Shown: positions 8,093-15,522 of the stretch, piece after piece
Numbering within the stretch: the stretch's first letter is position 1
Layout: the number at the start of each line of letters is the position of its first letter
DNA from: Lachnospiraceae bacterium
Lineage (GTDB): Bacteria; Bacillota; Clostridia; Lachnospirales; Lachnospiraceae
NCBI GenBank assembly: GCA_900753685.1
Contig: CAAEAB010000176.1
Coordinates: forward strand, 1 to 19,237
DNA length: 19,237 nucleotides
Reading direction: 5' to 3'
Translations under genes and position numbers: made by a program
Notes under the pieces: generated by a model
What the model was told of the DNA's origin: nothing
Seen by the model: the letters and a program-made list of their open reading frames with translations, nothing else
The model's database searches: none

Positions 8093-8481
8093 ATACATTC
8101 AGCACATCCGTTCAATCTCTGTTTGACGGAATGAACGGTATTCTTTCAACAAAATCGGTAGTTGGGGAACCGATTACCGTAAACGACACAATAATTATTC
8201 CACTGGTGGATGTCAGCTTTGGCATGGGAGCCGGTTCGACTTCATCGGAGGGAAAAAAGAAGGATGCTTCCGGTGGTGGCGTCGGCTGCAACATGGATCC
8301 GTGTGCGGTTCTTGTCATCCGCGGCGACGTGGTGCGGGTCATTCCTGTAGAAAGCCATCAGTCGCCATTTATGAAATTGATTGATATGGTTCCGGATATT
8401 ATGAATCGTTTTGCCAAAGGTGACCCGATGGATGATGCCGAGGTGGCAGCCAAGGTTGACACAATTGTTGAAGATAATTAG
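8083..8481 (+). CDS. gerW: GerW-family sporulation protein (YtfJ)
   Basis: A 132-residue protein matching the GerW/YtfJ family in length and in landmarks: VGEPITVNDTIIIPLVDVS (28-46), FGMGAGS, a glycine-rich turn GGGVGCNMDP, then PCAVLVIRGDVVRVIPV. In B. subtilis GerW is made in the forespore and is needed for germination through the GerA-type receptor and dipicolinate pathway; homologues also occur in non-sporulating bacteria. The start at 8083 lies inside the 3' end of the DUF2953 gene and is preceded by AAGGAGG, so both ribosome site and overlap support it. There is no signal peptide or membrane segment. Family call is confident; the exact role in this species is inferred. Confidence 0.92.
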   Translation: MAVNTFSTSVQSLFDGMNGILSTKSVVGEPITVNDTIIIPLVDVSFGMGAGSTSSEGKKKDASGGGVGCNMDPCAVLVIRGDVVRVIPVESHQSPFMKLIDMVPDIMNRFAKGDPMDDAEVAAKVDTIVEDN

Positions 8482-8538
8482 CACTTTTTTTGCGTGGGGA
8501 GCATAGAATATAAAGACCAAAAATATGGAGCGATGCTT

Positions 8539-8679
8539 ATGAAACGCATTATAGGATTTATAATGTTCTGGATAGCCGTCGGCATGACGATAATGATGTT
8601 TATTGATTCGGCGCTCTTAAGTATCTGTCTCATTTTATTTTGCCTGGTTTTGAGTTATAATTTCTTCTGCTGCAAATAA
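8539..8679 (+). CDS. Small two-helix membrane protein (46 aa)
   Basis: A short frame encoding MKRIIGFIMFWIAVGM and then a second hydrophobic stretch ending in NFFCCK; almost the whole length is two membrane helices (about 4-21 and 24-42). The frame could begin further up at GTG 8494 or ATG 8533, but GGAG at 8527-8530 is best spaced for ATG 8539. It lies 57 bases after gerW and 29 bases before the FHA gene, all on one strand with no terminator, so it is probably co-transcribed. I do not recognise a family. The pair of cysteines at the C-terminus is the only distinctive feature. Confidence 0.65.
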   Translation: MKRIIGFIMFWIAVGMTIMMFIDSALLSICLILFCLVLSYNFFCCK

Positions 8680-8708
8680 TAAAATAAGACATAAGACAAG
8701 GTGAAAAT

Positions 8709-9890
8709 ATGAGTGTATCAAAATTAAATTTTAATGATAATAATGAAGCATATATTATTGTTGAGCCGATCAGCGATATTAACAAAGCAGATTTTAAAAA
8801 CTTTCTGGATTTGGACAGCCCGTCTTTTTTGAAATGTGAGTTTGAAAACGGAAAAGCCTTTACGTTATATTACAGCTATGGGAATCGTATCACTTTAAAA
8901 CAGTTTTTATCCCGTGTTGTTGAAAAGTCTGAAGCTGTTAATTTTCTAAAATCGCTGACAAAGGCCTATATGGAAGCTGAGAAGTACGGGCTGAACACCG
9001 ATCATATTCTGCTTGGTATTAACAGCATTTTTTATAATGAAGAAAGCCAGAAAGTATCCTGTGTTTATATTCCTGCCAGGGAGGGCGTTCTTCCGGCTAG
9101 ACCTCTTCGGCTGTTTTTGAAGGAAATGCTTGTAAATATCGTTTACAGTGAAGAGGACGATATGACATGGCTTGGAAATACAATCCGTTATATCAGCCGG
9201 AACAGACAGCTTTCTTACAATGATTTTTATGATTTTTTGCAGACTCAGGAAGAGTTGGACCAGAAACCGGCTGCAGAGGCAGATGTTATACCCGAAGCAG
9301 AACCGGAGCTGAAGTTTGAGATACAGGAAACGGAGAAAACAGAAAAAGAGATTTCTGAGGAAGGAACTCAAGTGGTCAAAGAGAAGGAGCCGGTGATTCT
9401 TCCGGATGTCAAAACAGTTCCGTTACAAAGAGGTGAGTCTGAAGAAGACTTGAGCGAGCTGAAATCCGTGCTCGAAAGTATTCCGGCCGCAGAAAGTGTG
9501 AACGCCTTAAAATTCAGTTTACAGGAAGATGAAGCGAAGTCAGCGGAGACTGAACCGGAGGCGGCTATGTCGGAGAATATCGAGAATCGGATGACCGGAT
9601 TGCTCCTGCGTCGAAAAAATCAAATGTCTTATGTTTTGGAAAAAGCAGAAATGTCTATTGGTAAATCCGAAAGCAATGATATTTATATCGGAGACAATCC
9701 GGCCATCAGCCGTGTTCATGCTATCATTCGCCGGGCAGACGACAATTATTTCATTCGCGATAATGCTTCGACAAATCACAGCTTTGTCAATGGTATTGTT
9801 TTGGTAGAAGATCAGGAAAAAGCTTTATCCGCCGGGGATCGGATTTTGCTTGGAAATGAAGAGTTTATTTTTAAGCTTCAGGAAAAATAG
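8709..9890 (+). CDS. FHA-domain protein with DUF6382-type N-terminal domain
   Basis: A 393-residue cytosolic protein. Residues 1 to about 180 form a globular domain resembling DUF6382 (SFLKCEFENGKAFTLYYSYG; ILLGINSIFYNEESQKVSCV). Residues about 185-300 are a low-complexity, Glu/Pro-rich linker. Residues 305-390 are a forkhead-associated domain with the phosphothreonine-binding signature: GKSESND (318-324), SRVHA (334-338) and STNHSFVNG (354-362). FHA domains bind phosphothreonine peptides and usually pair with a Ser/Thr kinase; no kinase is in the window. Start ATG 8709 follows AAGGTG. It is the last gene of the operon and the link between phosphorylation signalling and the membrane and sporulation genes before it is inferred from position only. 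Confidence 0.85.
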   Translation: MSVSKLNFNDNNEAYIIVEPISDINKADFKNFLDLDSPSFLKCEFENGKAFTLYYSYGNRITLKQFLSRVVEKSEAVNFLKSLTKAYMEAEKYGLNTDHILLGINSIFYNEESQKVSCVYIPAREGVLPARPLRLFLKEMLVNIVYSEEDDMTWLGNTIRYISRNRQLSYNDFYDFLQTQEELDQKPAAEADVIPEAEPELKFEIQETEKTEKEISEEGTQVVKEKEPVILPDVKTVPLQRGESEEDLSELKSVLESIPAAESVNALKFSLQEDEAKSAETEPEAAMSENIENRMTGLLLRRKNQMSYVLEKAEMSIGKSESNDIYIGDNPAISRVHAIIRRADDNYFIRDNASTNHSFVNGIVLVEDQEKALSAGDRILLGNEEFIFKLQEK

Positions 9891-9910
9891 TTATCTTAGT
9901 TAAAAAGAAA

Positions 9911-9935
9911 GAAGGCAGCAAAAATTGCTGCCTTC
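9911..9935 (-). terminator. Intrinsic terminator of rpmB
   Basis: GAAGGCAGC (9911-9919) pairs with GCTGCCTTC (9927-9935), extended by two A-T pairs around an AAA loop. On the minus strand the hairpin is followed by TTTCTTTTTA, so it terminates rpmB. The plus side lacks a good U-run, so it would end the FHA operon only weakly. Confidence 0.88.
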
Positions 9936-9948
9936 AAATCTTCTAAAA

Positions 9949-10134
9949 TTAAGCTCTTTCAACGGCGCCGGACCGTAAACAAGAAGTACATACATACATC
10001 TTCTTTGGTGTTCCGTTATCGTTCACTTTCACTTTCTTAATGTTAGATTTCCACATTTTATTGCTTCTTCTATGTGAATGAGACACTTTGATTCCAAAGT
10101 GGGCTGCTTTTTCACAAACTGCACATTTTGCCAT
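9949..10134 (-). CDS. rpmB: 50S ribosomal protein L28
   Basis: A 61-residue bacterial L28, a component of the large ribosomal subunit. It carries MAKCAVCEKAAHFGIKVSHS at the start, the basic core SHRRSNKMWKSNIKKVKV, and YVCTSCLRSGAVERA at the end. Cys4/Cys7 and Cys49/Cys52 form a four-cysteine zinc site, so this is the zinc-binding (C+) form. The minus-strand start follows AAGGAGGTGG, an almost complete anti-16S match as expected for a highly expressed gene. It is divergent from the asp23-fakA pair, the same arrangement as rpmB-yloU-yloV in B. subtilis. Confidence 0.98.
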   Translation of the reverse strand: MAKCAVCEKAAHFGIKVSHSHRRSNKMWKSNIKKVKVNDNGTPKKMYVCTSCLRSGAVERA

Positions 10135-10188
10135 CGCCTGCCACCTCCTTAAAAGATGATATTAACCCTACAGGTTTACAACAAATCA

Positions 10189-10217
10189 ATTCTAACAGAT
10201 ATTTTATACAATTGCAA
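10189..10217 (-). promoter_or_regulatory. Promoter of rpmB
   Basis: Read on the minus strand, TTGCAA (10217-10212) and TAGAAT (10194-10189) are 17 bases apart. Transcription would start near 10182, leaving a leader of about 48 bases before the L28 start codon. Confidence 0.65.
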
Positions 10218-10249
10218 GTGAAGATTTATAAATAATGTCAAAATAAATA

Positions 10250-10278
10250 TTTTCTTTTTTATGGAAAGCGGTTATAAT
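10250..10278 (+). promoter_or_regulatory. Candidate promoter of asp23-fakA
   Basis: TATAAT at 10273-10278 is a perfect -10 box, 17 bases after a weak TTTTCT at 10250-10255. The predicted start near 10285 falls on the first possible start codon at 10286, which argues that translation begins at 10313 instead. Confidence 0.5.
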
Positions 10279-10312
10279 AATAGATATGAATATAGAATTG
10301 GAGGTTCTCGGT

Positions 10313-10669
10313 ATGAAAGGGCACTTAAATAAAGAGGGTGGCACTGTTGCCATCGATTTAGATGTTATTTCCAGATATGCTGGCTTGACAGCCATCGAAT
10401 GTTTTGGTATCGTTGGCATGGGAATGATTAGCATGAAAGATGGTCTCACCAAGCTTCTTAAAAGGGAAAGTCTGACAAAGGGTGTGGAAGTGACCATTGA
10501 TGATAATCAGATTAATATCCGTTTCCATGTGATTATTGCTTACGGCGTAAGTATTGCAACCGTTGCTGATAACTTAATGAATAATGTAAAATACAAAGTG
10601 GAGCAGTTTACAGGAATGGAAGTTGGCCGAATCGACATCTTTGTCGAGGGTGTCCGAGTAATTGATTGA
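10313..10669 (+). CDS. Asp23/Gls24 family envelope stress response protein (YloU-like)
   Basis: A 118-residue protein with the Asp23/Gls24 pattern: an opening GTVAIDLDVISRYAGLTAIE, central GVEVTIDDNQINIRFHVI, then IAYGVSIATVADNLMNNVKY and a final beta segment VGRIDIFVEGVRV. These proteins associate with the cell envelope or membrane anchors and are tied to alkaline or envelope stress in Gram-positives; the molecular job is not settled. An ATG at 10286 is in frame, but TTGGAGG at 10298-10304 sits correctly for ATG 10313 and the promoter predicts transcription starting at about 10285, so 10313 is chosen. It precedes fakA by 19 bases, as yloU precedes yloV in B. subtilis. Confidence 0.93.
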   Translation: MKGHLNKEGGTVAIDLDVISRYAGLTAIECFGIVGMGMISMKDGLTKLLKRESLTKGVEVTIDDNQINIRFHVIIAYGVSIATVADNLMNNVKYKVEQFTGMEVGRIDIFVEGVRVID

Positions 10670-10688
10670 CATTAAGGAGGAACCAACG

Positions 10689-12359
10689 GTGGTTATGAAT
10701 ACGATTGATGCGAACATGCTGAAAAAAATGTTCTTATCAGGAGCACAGCGTTTAGATTCAAAAAAAGAGTGGATTAATGAACTGAATGTATTTCCTGTTC
10801 CGGACGGCGATACAGGAACAAATATGACAATGACGATCATGTCTGCGGCCAGAGAGGTTCAGGCCATTGAGACGCCAACGATGGAAAATCTTGCAAAGGC
10901 CATTTCCCAAGGAGCCTTAAGAGGTGCCAGAGGAAATTCCGGTGTTATTCTTTCACAGCTTTTCAGAGGCTTTTCAAAAGAAATCAAAGAAATTGAAGTT
11001 ATAGACGCACAGGTTCTTGCTTCGGCTCTGGAACGGGCGGCAGAAACGGCTTATAAGGCGGTTATGAAACCGAAGGAAGGCACGATTTTAACCGTTGCAA
11101 AGGGTATGGCTACCAAAGCTCTGGAGGTATTTGAGGAGACTGACGATCTGGCGGAGGGTATTGCCCAGGTTCTGGAATACGGCGATTATGTTTTAAGCCA
11201 GACACCGGAGATGTTGCCGGTATTAAAACAGGCCGGCGTTGTGGATTCGGGTGGCCAGGGGCTTATGGAGGTGCTGAAGGGCGCCTATGAAGGCTTCCTT
11301 GGCAAAGAAGTGGAGATTTCCTCCGATTTCAGACCGGCGGTAAAGGTTGTTGTTCCTGACAGTGATATTGATACAGCAGATATAAAATTCGGCTATTGTA
11401 CAGAGTTTATTGTCATGCTCGAAAAGCCTTATACAGCGGATACAGAGCATGAATTTAAAACCTTCCTTTCTTCTATTGGTGACAGTATTGTATGTGTCAA
11501 TGATGAGGATATCGTCAAAGTTCACGTACATACCAATGATCCTGGTCTGGCAATCCAGAAAGGTTTATCCTATGGTTCGCTGACCAGTATGAAAATTGAT
11601 AATATGCGTGAAGAACACAACGAAAAAGTCATTAAGGATGCGGAACGTAAGGCGGCAGAACAAAAAGCTGCTGAAGAAACCACAGCCAATGAGCCTCGTA
11701 AAGCGGTTGGCTTTATTGCCGTATCCATCGGTGAAGGGATGAATGAAATCTTTAAGGGGCTCGGTGTAGACTTTATCATTGAGGGCGGACAGACAATGAA
11801 TCCAAGTACGGAGGATATATTGAATGCGGTAGATCATGTGAATGCAGATACGATCTATGTTCTGCCAAATAACAGCAACATCATTCTTGCTGCGGAACAA
11901 GCCAAATCTCTCGTTGAAGATAAGCGGTTGATTGTTGTTCCTTCGAAAACCGTGCCGCAGGGGATTACAGCTGTTGTCAATTATATTGACGGCGAAACCC
12001 CGGAGGCGAATGCAGAGCATATGATTCGGGAAATGCAGCATGTAAAATCTGGTCAGGTAACTTACGCGGTAAGGGATACGGTGATCGATGACAAGACAAT
12101 CGCAGAAGGCGATATTATGGGCATCGGTGATTCAGGGATTCTTTCTGTGACAAAGGATATTGCTTTGGCGACCATGGAATTGATTGAAGCTTTAATGGAT
12201 GAAGATTCTGAATTAATCAGTATTTATTATGGCGAAGATATTTCTGATGAGGATGCGGAAGAATTGGCTGGTCAGATTGAGGAGAAATATCCGGATGTGG
12301 ATGTGGAACTTCAGGAAGGCGGTCAGCCGATTTATTACTATGTTCTTTCTGTGGAATAA
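10689..12359 (+). CDS. fakA: Fatty acid kinase catalytic subunit FakA (YloV-like, DAK2 domain)
   Basis: FakA phosphorylates fatty acids delivered by a FakB binding protein, making acyl-phosphate for phospholipid synthesis. The N-terminal DhaL-like kinase domain (about 8-205) has NVFPVPDGDTGTNM with metal ligands Asp39, Asp41 and a conserved Asn45, and GARGNSGVILSQLFRG. The middle domain contains Cys237 and the pair His279/His281 in KVHVHTNDPG, matching the zinc site known for this family. The C-terminal domain (about 335-556) is the DegV/EDD-like part. TTG 10662 would extend the frame into the asp23 end, but AGGAGG at 10675-10680 points to GTG 10689, giving 556 residues. No fakB gene is in the window, which is usual since fakB genes are often elsewhere. 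Confidence 0.95.
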   Translation: MVMNTIDANMLKKMFLSGAQRLDSKKEWINELNVFPVPDGDTGTNMTMTIMSAAREVQAIETPTMENLAKAISQGALRGARGNSGVILSQLFRGFSKEIKEIEVIDAQVLASALERAAETAYKAVMKPKEGTILTVAKGMATKALEVFEETDDLAEGIAQVLEYGDYVLSQTPEMLPVLKQAGVVDSGGQGLMEVLKGAYEGFLGKEVEISSDFRPAVKVVVPDSDIDTADIKFGYCTEFIVMLEKPYTADTEHEFKTFLSSIGDSIVCVNDEDIVKVHVHTNDPGLAIQKGLSYGSLTSMKIDNMREEHNEKVIKDAERKAAEQKAAEETTANEPRKAVGFIAVSIGEGMNEIFKGLGVDFIIEGGQTMNPSTEDILNAVDHVNADTIYVLPNNSNIILAAEQAKSLVEDKRLIVVPSKTVPQGITAVVNYIDGETPEANAEHMIREMQHVKSGQVTYAVRDTVIDDKTIAEGDIMGIGDSGILSVTKDIALATMELIEALMDEDSELISIYYGEDISDEDAEELAGQIEEKYPDVDVELQEGGQPIYYYVLSVE

Positions 12360-12372
12360 TTAAAAATAAATG

Positions 12373-12405
12373 AGGGATGCTTCCAAAGGGGGCATTCCTT
12401 TTTTT
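12373..12405 (+). terminator. Terminator-like hairpin between fakA and recG
   Basis: AGGGATGC (12373-12380) pairs with GCATTCCT (12392-12399) with one G-U pair, followed by seven T residues (12399-12405). The recG ribosome site begins immediately afterwards and no promoter lies between, so recG must depend on read-through, or on a promoter I cannot see. Confidence 0.75.
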
Positions 12406-12416
12406 GAGGTGACAGG

Positions 12417-14465
12417 GTGCAGTTTACAGATTCTGTTCGAAGCCTTAAAGGCGTCGGAGATAAAATTGAGAAAAATTTAAATAAGCTTGGTATTTTTACT
12501 GTTGAAGACTTGTTGGAATATTATCCGAGAACCTATCAAACCTATGATGCGCCGGTAGATGTCAGTGAGGTTACACCGGGAAAGCGTTTCGCTGTGAAAG
12601 GATATCTACATCGGAGTCTGGCCCGGATTCCCGGCGGCCGGGTGGAAAAAACGGTGGGGGTGCTGACGGGTGGGAAATTTAGACTCCAACTCATCTGGTA
12701 TCGGATGCCCTATTTAAAAAAGCAAATCCTTTCGGGAAAAACTTATATTTTTTACGGCATTGTGAAAGCTAAGAATAACCAGTGGATCATGGAACAGCCG
12801 GAAATATTTGAGCCGGAAGCCTATGAAAAGGTCTGCTCTTCGATACAGCCGGTATATTCTCTAACTGAAGGGCTTCATCAAAAAATGATAGGGAAACTGA
12901 TACGTCAGGTTTTAGATGAAGGCGCTTTATTTGAAGACTATCTTCCTGAAGAGCTGCGGCTAGAATTTCATCTGTCCGAATACAATTTTGCATTGCACAA
13001 TATCCATTATCCTAAGGACAAGGATTCACTTATTTTGGCGCGTCGGCGCCTTGGCTTTGATGAGTTTTTTTTATTCGCCCTCGCTATTCGTCGGATGAAA
13101 GCTTCAAGAGAACGATCAAAAAATATTCATCGTGCAGACGGCAGGACCTGGGCCCAGGAATTTATAAAAAGCTTGGATTATTCCCTGACATCAGCTCAAC
13201 AGCGGGCCTGGAGAGAAATCTCCATGGATTTTTCGGGACAGCATGTGATGAACCGGCTGCTCCAGGGAGATGTAGGCTCCGGCAAGACGGTAATCGCCCA
13301 ATTGGCTCTTTTGACCGCCGCCCAAGCCGGATATCAGGGTTGTCTGATGGCGCCGACGGAGGTCCTTGCAAGACAACATTATGAAAGCTTTCTGAGAGAC
13401 TTTGAACGGTTTTATAAAATTTCCGGAATCCGAATCTGCTGCGCCTTATTGACGGGTTCCATGAAGGCGAAAGAAAAACGGGCGGTTTATGAAGCGCTGG
13501 AAAACCATGAAATAGATATTCTCATCGGTACTCATGCGGTGATTCAGGAAAAGGTTCATTTTCATGATTTAGGAATAGTCATTACCGATGAGCAGCACCG
13601 TTTCGGCGTCAGTCAGAGAGAATGGCTCTCTGGTAAAGGCGAATTGCCTCATGTTCTTGTGATGAGCGCCACGCCGATCCCCCGGACACTTGCGATTATT
13701 CTCTATGGTGATTTAGATATTTCGGTGATTGATGAGCTTCCTGCCCAAAGGCGACCGATTAAAAACTGCGTAGTCGATCCGGGTTACCGGCCGGCGGCCT
13801 TTCGCTTTATTGAAAATCAGGTAGCAGAAGGCCATCAGGTCTATATCATTTGTCCGATGGTGGAGGAGAGCGAATTTATGGAGCTGGAAAATGTTTTGGA
13901 TTATACGGAGAAAATTAAAAAAATTCTTCCGCCATCAATCAAAGTGGACTACCTCCATGGCAAAATGACCGGAGTGCAGAAGGATGAGATTATGGATAGG
14001 TTTTATCGGAAGGAAATCCAGGTGCTTGTATCCACAACGGTGATTGAGGTTGGAATCAATGTGCCGAACGCAACAGTTATGATGGTGGAGAACGCGGAGC
14101 GTTTTGGACTTGCCCAGCTTCACCAGCTCCGTGGCCGGGTCGGCCGAGGCGATGCCCAATCCTATTGTATTTTTGTCCAGTCAGGTAAGAGCGAAAGTGT
14201 GAAAGAACGTTTGGAAATTCTTGTTAGATCCAACGATGGATTTTATATTGCCAGCGAGGATTTAAAGCTTCGTGGACCTGGGGATATGTTTGGACTGCGC
14301 CAGAGCGGTCTGATGGATTTTCATATTGCAGATTTATATCAGGACAGTGACTTGCTTCAAATCGCCGGCAACTGTGCAAAAAAATATGAAAATGAAATTC
14401 CCGAAAATCTGGAACGCCGCATGGAACGATACATGCGTCTGGCGGGCAATGATGTGATTCTCTAA
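12417..14465 (+). CDS. recG: ATP-dependent DNA helicase RecG
   Basis: RecG reverses stalled replication forks and migrates branched DNA. The 682 residues match the family length. The wedge/OB domain occupies about 1-220 (GVGDKIEKNLNKLGI; GYLHRSLARIPGG). The helicase core has Walker A GDVGSGKT (284-291), APTEVLARQ, the DEQH box (391-394), MSATPIPRT (416-424), LHGKM (514-518), TTVIEVGINVPNA and QLRGRVGRG (570-578). The end carries the RecG-type SEDLKLRGPGDMFGLRQSG. Start is GTG 12417, after GAGGTG at 12406-12411. The gene follows fakA with a terminator-like hairpin in between, keeping the fakA...recG order seen in B. subtilis. Identification is certain. Confidence 0.99.
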   Translation: MQFTDSVRSLKGVGDKIEKNLNKLGIFTVEDLLEYYPRTYQTYDAPVDVSEVTPGKRFAVKGYLHRSLARIPGGRVEKTVGVLTGGKFRLQLIWYRMPYLKKQILSGKTYIFYGIVKAKNNQWIMEQPEIFEPEAYEKVCSSIQPVYSLTEGLHQKMIGKLIRQVLDEGALFEDYLPEELRLEFHLSEYNFALHNIHYPKDKDSLILARRRLGFDEFFLFALAIRRMKASRERSKNIHRADGRTWAQEFIKSLDYSLTSAQQRAWREISMDFSGQHVMNRLLQGDVGSGKTVIAQLALLTAAQAGYQGCLMAPTEVLARQHYESFLRDFERFYKISGIRICCALLTGSMKAKEKRAVYEALENHEIDILIGTHAVIQEKVHFHDLGIVITDEQHRFGVSQREWLSGKGELPHVLVMSATPIPRTLAIILYGDLDISVIDELPAQRRPIKNCVVDPGYRPAAFRFIENQVAEGHQVYIICPMVEESEFMELENVLDYTEKIKKILPPSIKVDYLHGKMTGVQKDEIMDRFYRKEIQVLVSTTVIEVGINVPNATVMMVENAERFGLAQLHQLRGRVGRGDAQSYCIFVQSGKSESVKERLEILVRSNDGFYIASEDLKLRGPGDMFGLRQSGLMDFHIADLYQDSDLLQIAGNCAKKYENEIPENLERRMERYMRLAGNDVIL

Positions 14466-14474
14466 AAAATTCCA

Positions 14475-14503
14475 GAGTATTTGCCGTTAGACGGCATATA
14501 CTA
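14475..14503 (+). promoter_or_regulatory. Candidate sigma-G promoter of the spore-protein gene
   Basis: GAGTA at 14475-14479 and TATACTA at 14497-14503, 17 bases apart, approximate the forespore sigma-G boxes (GHATR; CATnHTA), each with one mismatch. This fits the gene's class, since such genes are forespore-expressed, but is weak as sequence evidence alone. Confidence 0.4.
14476..14502 (+). repeat. Hairpin dyad over the spore-protein promoter
   Basis: AGTATTTGCCGT (14476-14487) and ACGGCATATACT (14491-14502) are inverted repeats of 12 bp with one T-T mismatch and a 3-base TAG loop, 10 bases after the recG stop. No U-run follows, so it is a poor terminator; it coincides with the proposed -35 and -10 elements. 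Confidence 0.6.
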
Positions 14504-14506
14504 GAC

Positions 14507-14518
14507 TTGTAGCTACAA
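14507..14518 (+). repeat. Perfect 12-bp palindrome TTGTAGCTACAA
   Basis: A self-complementary site centred near 14512-14513, where the transcription start predicted from the upstream -10 element would fall. It looks like a dimeric regulator site, but no binder can be named. Confidence 0.4.
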
Positions 14519-14560
14519 AGGAAACCAATGAACTAAGAATTTGAAACGGAGGAATTTGCT

Positions 14561-14770
14561 ATGAGCAGAAGAAGTTCTAATACTCCTGAAGTACCACAGG
14601 CAAAGGATGCACTTGACCGATTTAAATTTGAGGTAGCCAATGAAATTGGCGTTCCTTTAAAACAGGGCTATAATGGTGATTTGACTTCCCGTGAAAACGG
14701 TTCTGTTGGCGGTGAAATGGTGCGTCAGATGATCCGCAGACAGGAAGAGGAAATGGCAAATCGTCAGTAA
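14561..14770 (+). CDS. Alpha/beta-type small acid-soluble spore protein
   Basis: A 69-residue DNA-binding protein of the spore core that coats and protects DNA and is degraded during germination to supply amino acids. Family landmarks are FKFEVANEIGVPLKQGYNGD (22-41), which contains the germination protease site in the EVANE segment, and LTSRENGSVGGEMVRQMI (41-58). ATG 14561 follows CGGAGG. The gene is monocistronic, with its own terminator at 14808-14833, and sits between housekeeping genes. It is the strongest single proof that the source genome belongs to a spore-forming lineage. Confidence 0.97.
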   Translation: MSRRSSNTPEVPQAKDALDRFKFEVANEIGVPLKQGYNGDLTSRENGSVGGEMVRQMIRRQEEEMANRQ

Positions 14771-14807
14771 ATGAAAAATCCGCGGATATGGCGGAAAACC
14801 TGGAGAT

Positions 14808-14833
14808 AAGTGGTCGTATTTATGCGGCCACTT
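14808..14833 (+). terminator. Terminator of the spore-protein gene
   Basis: AAGTGGTCG (14808-14816) pairs with CGGCCACTT (14825-14833), nine pairs including one G-U, with loop TATTTATG, followed by TTACTCTTTAT. It lies 37 bases after the stop. The spacer before it also holds a 10-base palindrome ATCCGCGGAT at 14778-14787. Confidence 0.7.
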
Positions 14834-14886
14834 TACTCTTTATACAAATATAAGAAGAAAATTTTACAAAAAAATCAGTGATTCCC

Positions 14887-14914
14887 TTGACAAATTGTAG
14901 AAACATACTAAAAT
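14887..14914 (+). promoter_or_regulatory. Promoter of the rsmD-coaD operon
   Basis: TTGACA at 14887-14892 and TAAAAT at 14909-14914 are 16 bases apart. The expected transcription start near 14921 leaves about 28 bases before the rsmD start at 14949. Confidence 0.7.
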
Positions 14915-14948
14915 TATAAACAGTTAAGTTAGAAGGATGGTTAATCTT

Positions 14949-15503
14949 ATGCGAGTCATTGCTGGAAAGGCCCGGCGTGTACAATTAAAAACTGTTCCCG
15001 GGATGGAGACGAGGCCCACAACTGACCGGATCAAAGAGACACTGTTCAATATACTTCAACCGGAGCTATATAGTGCTCACTTTTTAGATTTGTTCAGCGG
15101 AAGTGGGGCCATCGGCATCGAAGCGTTAAGCAGAGGATGTGAGATGGCTGTTTTTGTTGAAAATAACCGGAATGCCATAGAGTGTATCCGGGAGAATCTG
15201 AATAAGACAAAGCTCTCCGAAGCTGCTGTCGTTATACAAAAGGACGTTTCTATGGCGTTGCGGCAGCTGGAGAATGAGGGGAAATGTTTTGATATTATTT
15301 TTATGGACCCGCCTTATAACAATCTTCATGAAGAAAAGATATTGGGTCAGTTATCCGGCTCTTCTCTGCTTCATAGGGACACATTGATCATTGTGGAAGC
15401 AAGTCTGGAAACGGATTTTTCGTACATAGAGGGCTATGGCTATGCGCTTGTCAGAGAGAAGACTTATAAGACAAACAAACATATTTTCCTGAAAATAAAA
15501 TAA
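14949..15503 (+). CDS. rsmD: 16S rRNA (guanine(966)-N(2))-methyltransferase RsmD
   Basis: RsmD uses S-adenosylmethionine to methylate N2 of G966 in 16S rRNA. The cofactor-binding motif [19 protein letters not shown] is at 45-63, the acidic loop at VFVEN, and the catalytic DPPY at 120-123 within [10 protein letters not shown]. The N-terminal [10 protein letters not shown] and [16 protein letters not shown] are typical. ATG 14937 is in frame, but it overlaps the AGAAGGA ribosome site, and homologues begin at MRVIAGK, so ATG 14949 (184 residues) is preferred. It is first in an operon with coaD, the same pair as ylbH-coaD in B. subtilis. Confidence 0.96.
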   Translation: MRVIAGKARRVQLKTVPGMETRPTTDRIKETLFNILQPELYSAHFLDLFSGSGAIGIEALSRGCEMAVFVENNRNAIECIRENLNKTKLSEAAVVIQKDVSMALRQLENEGKCFDIIFMDPPYNNLHEEKILGQLSGSSLLHRDTLIIVEASLETDFSYIEGYGYALVREKTYKTNKHIFLKIK

Positions 15504-15522
15504 TATAACCGAGGATACAAAA

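Noticed and set aside
10286..10312. Upstream ATG of the asp23 frame as the true start
   Set aside because: It would coincide with the predicted transcription start and lacks a ribosome site, whereas ATG 10313 has TTGGAGG upstream.
10662..10688. TTG start for fakA overlapping the asp23 stop
   Set aside because: The AGGAGG at 10675-10680 is downstream of that TTG and correctly spaced for GTG 10689.
11565..12041. A 158-codon minus-strand frame opposite fakA
   Set aside because: It overlaps conserved fakA coding sequence throughout and shows no motif or ribosome site.
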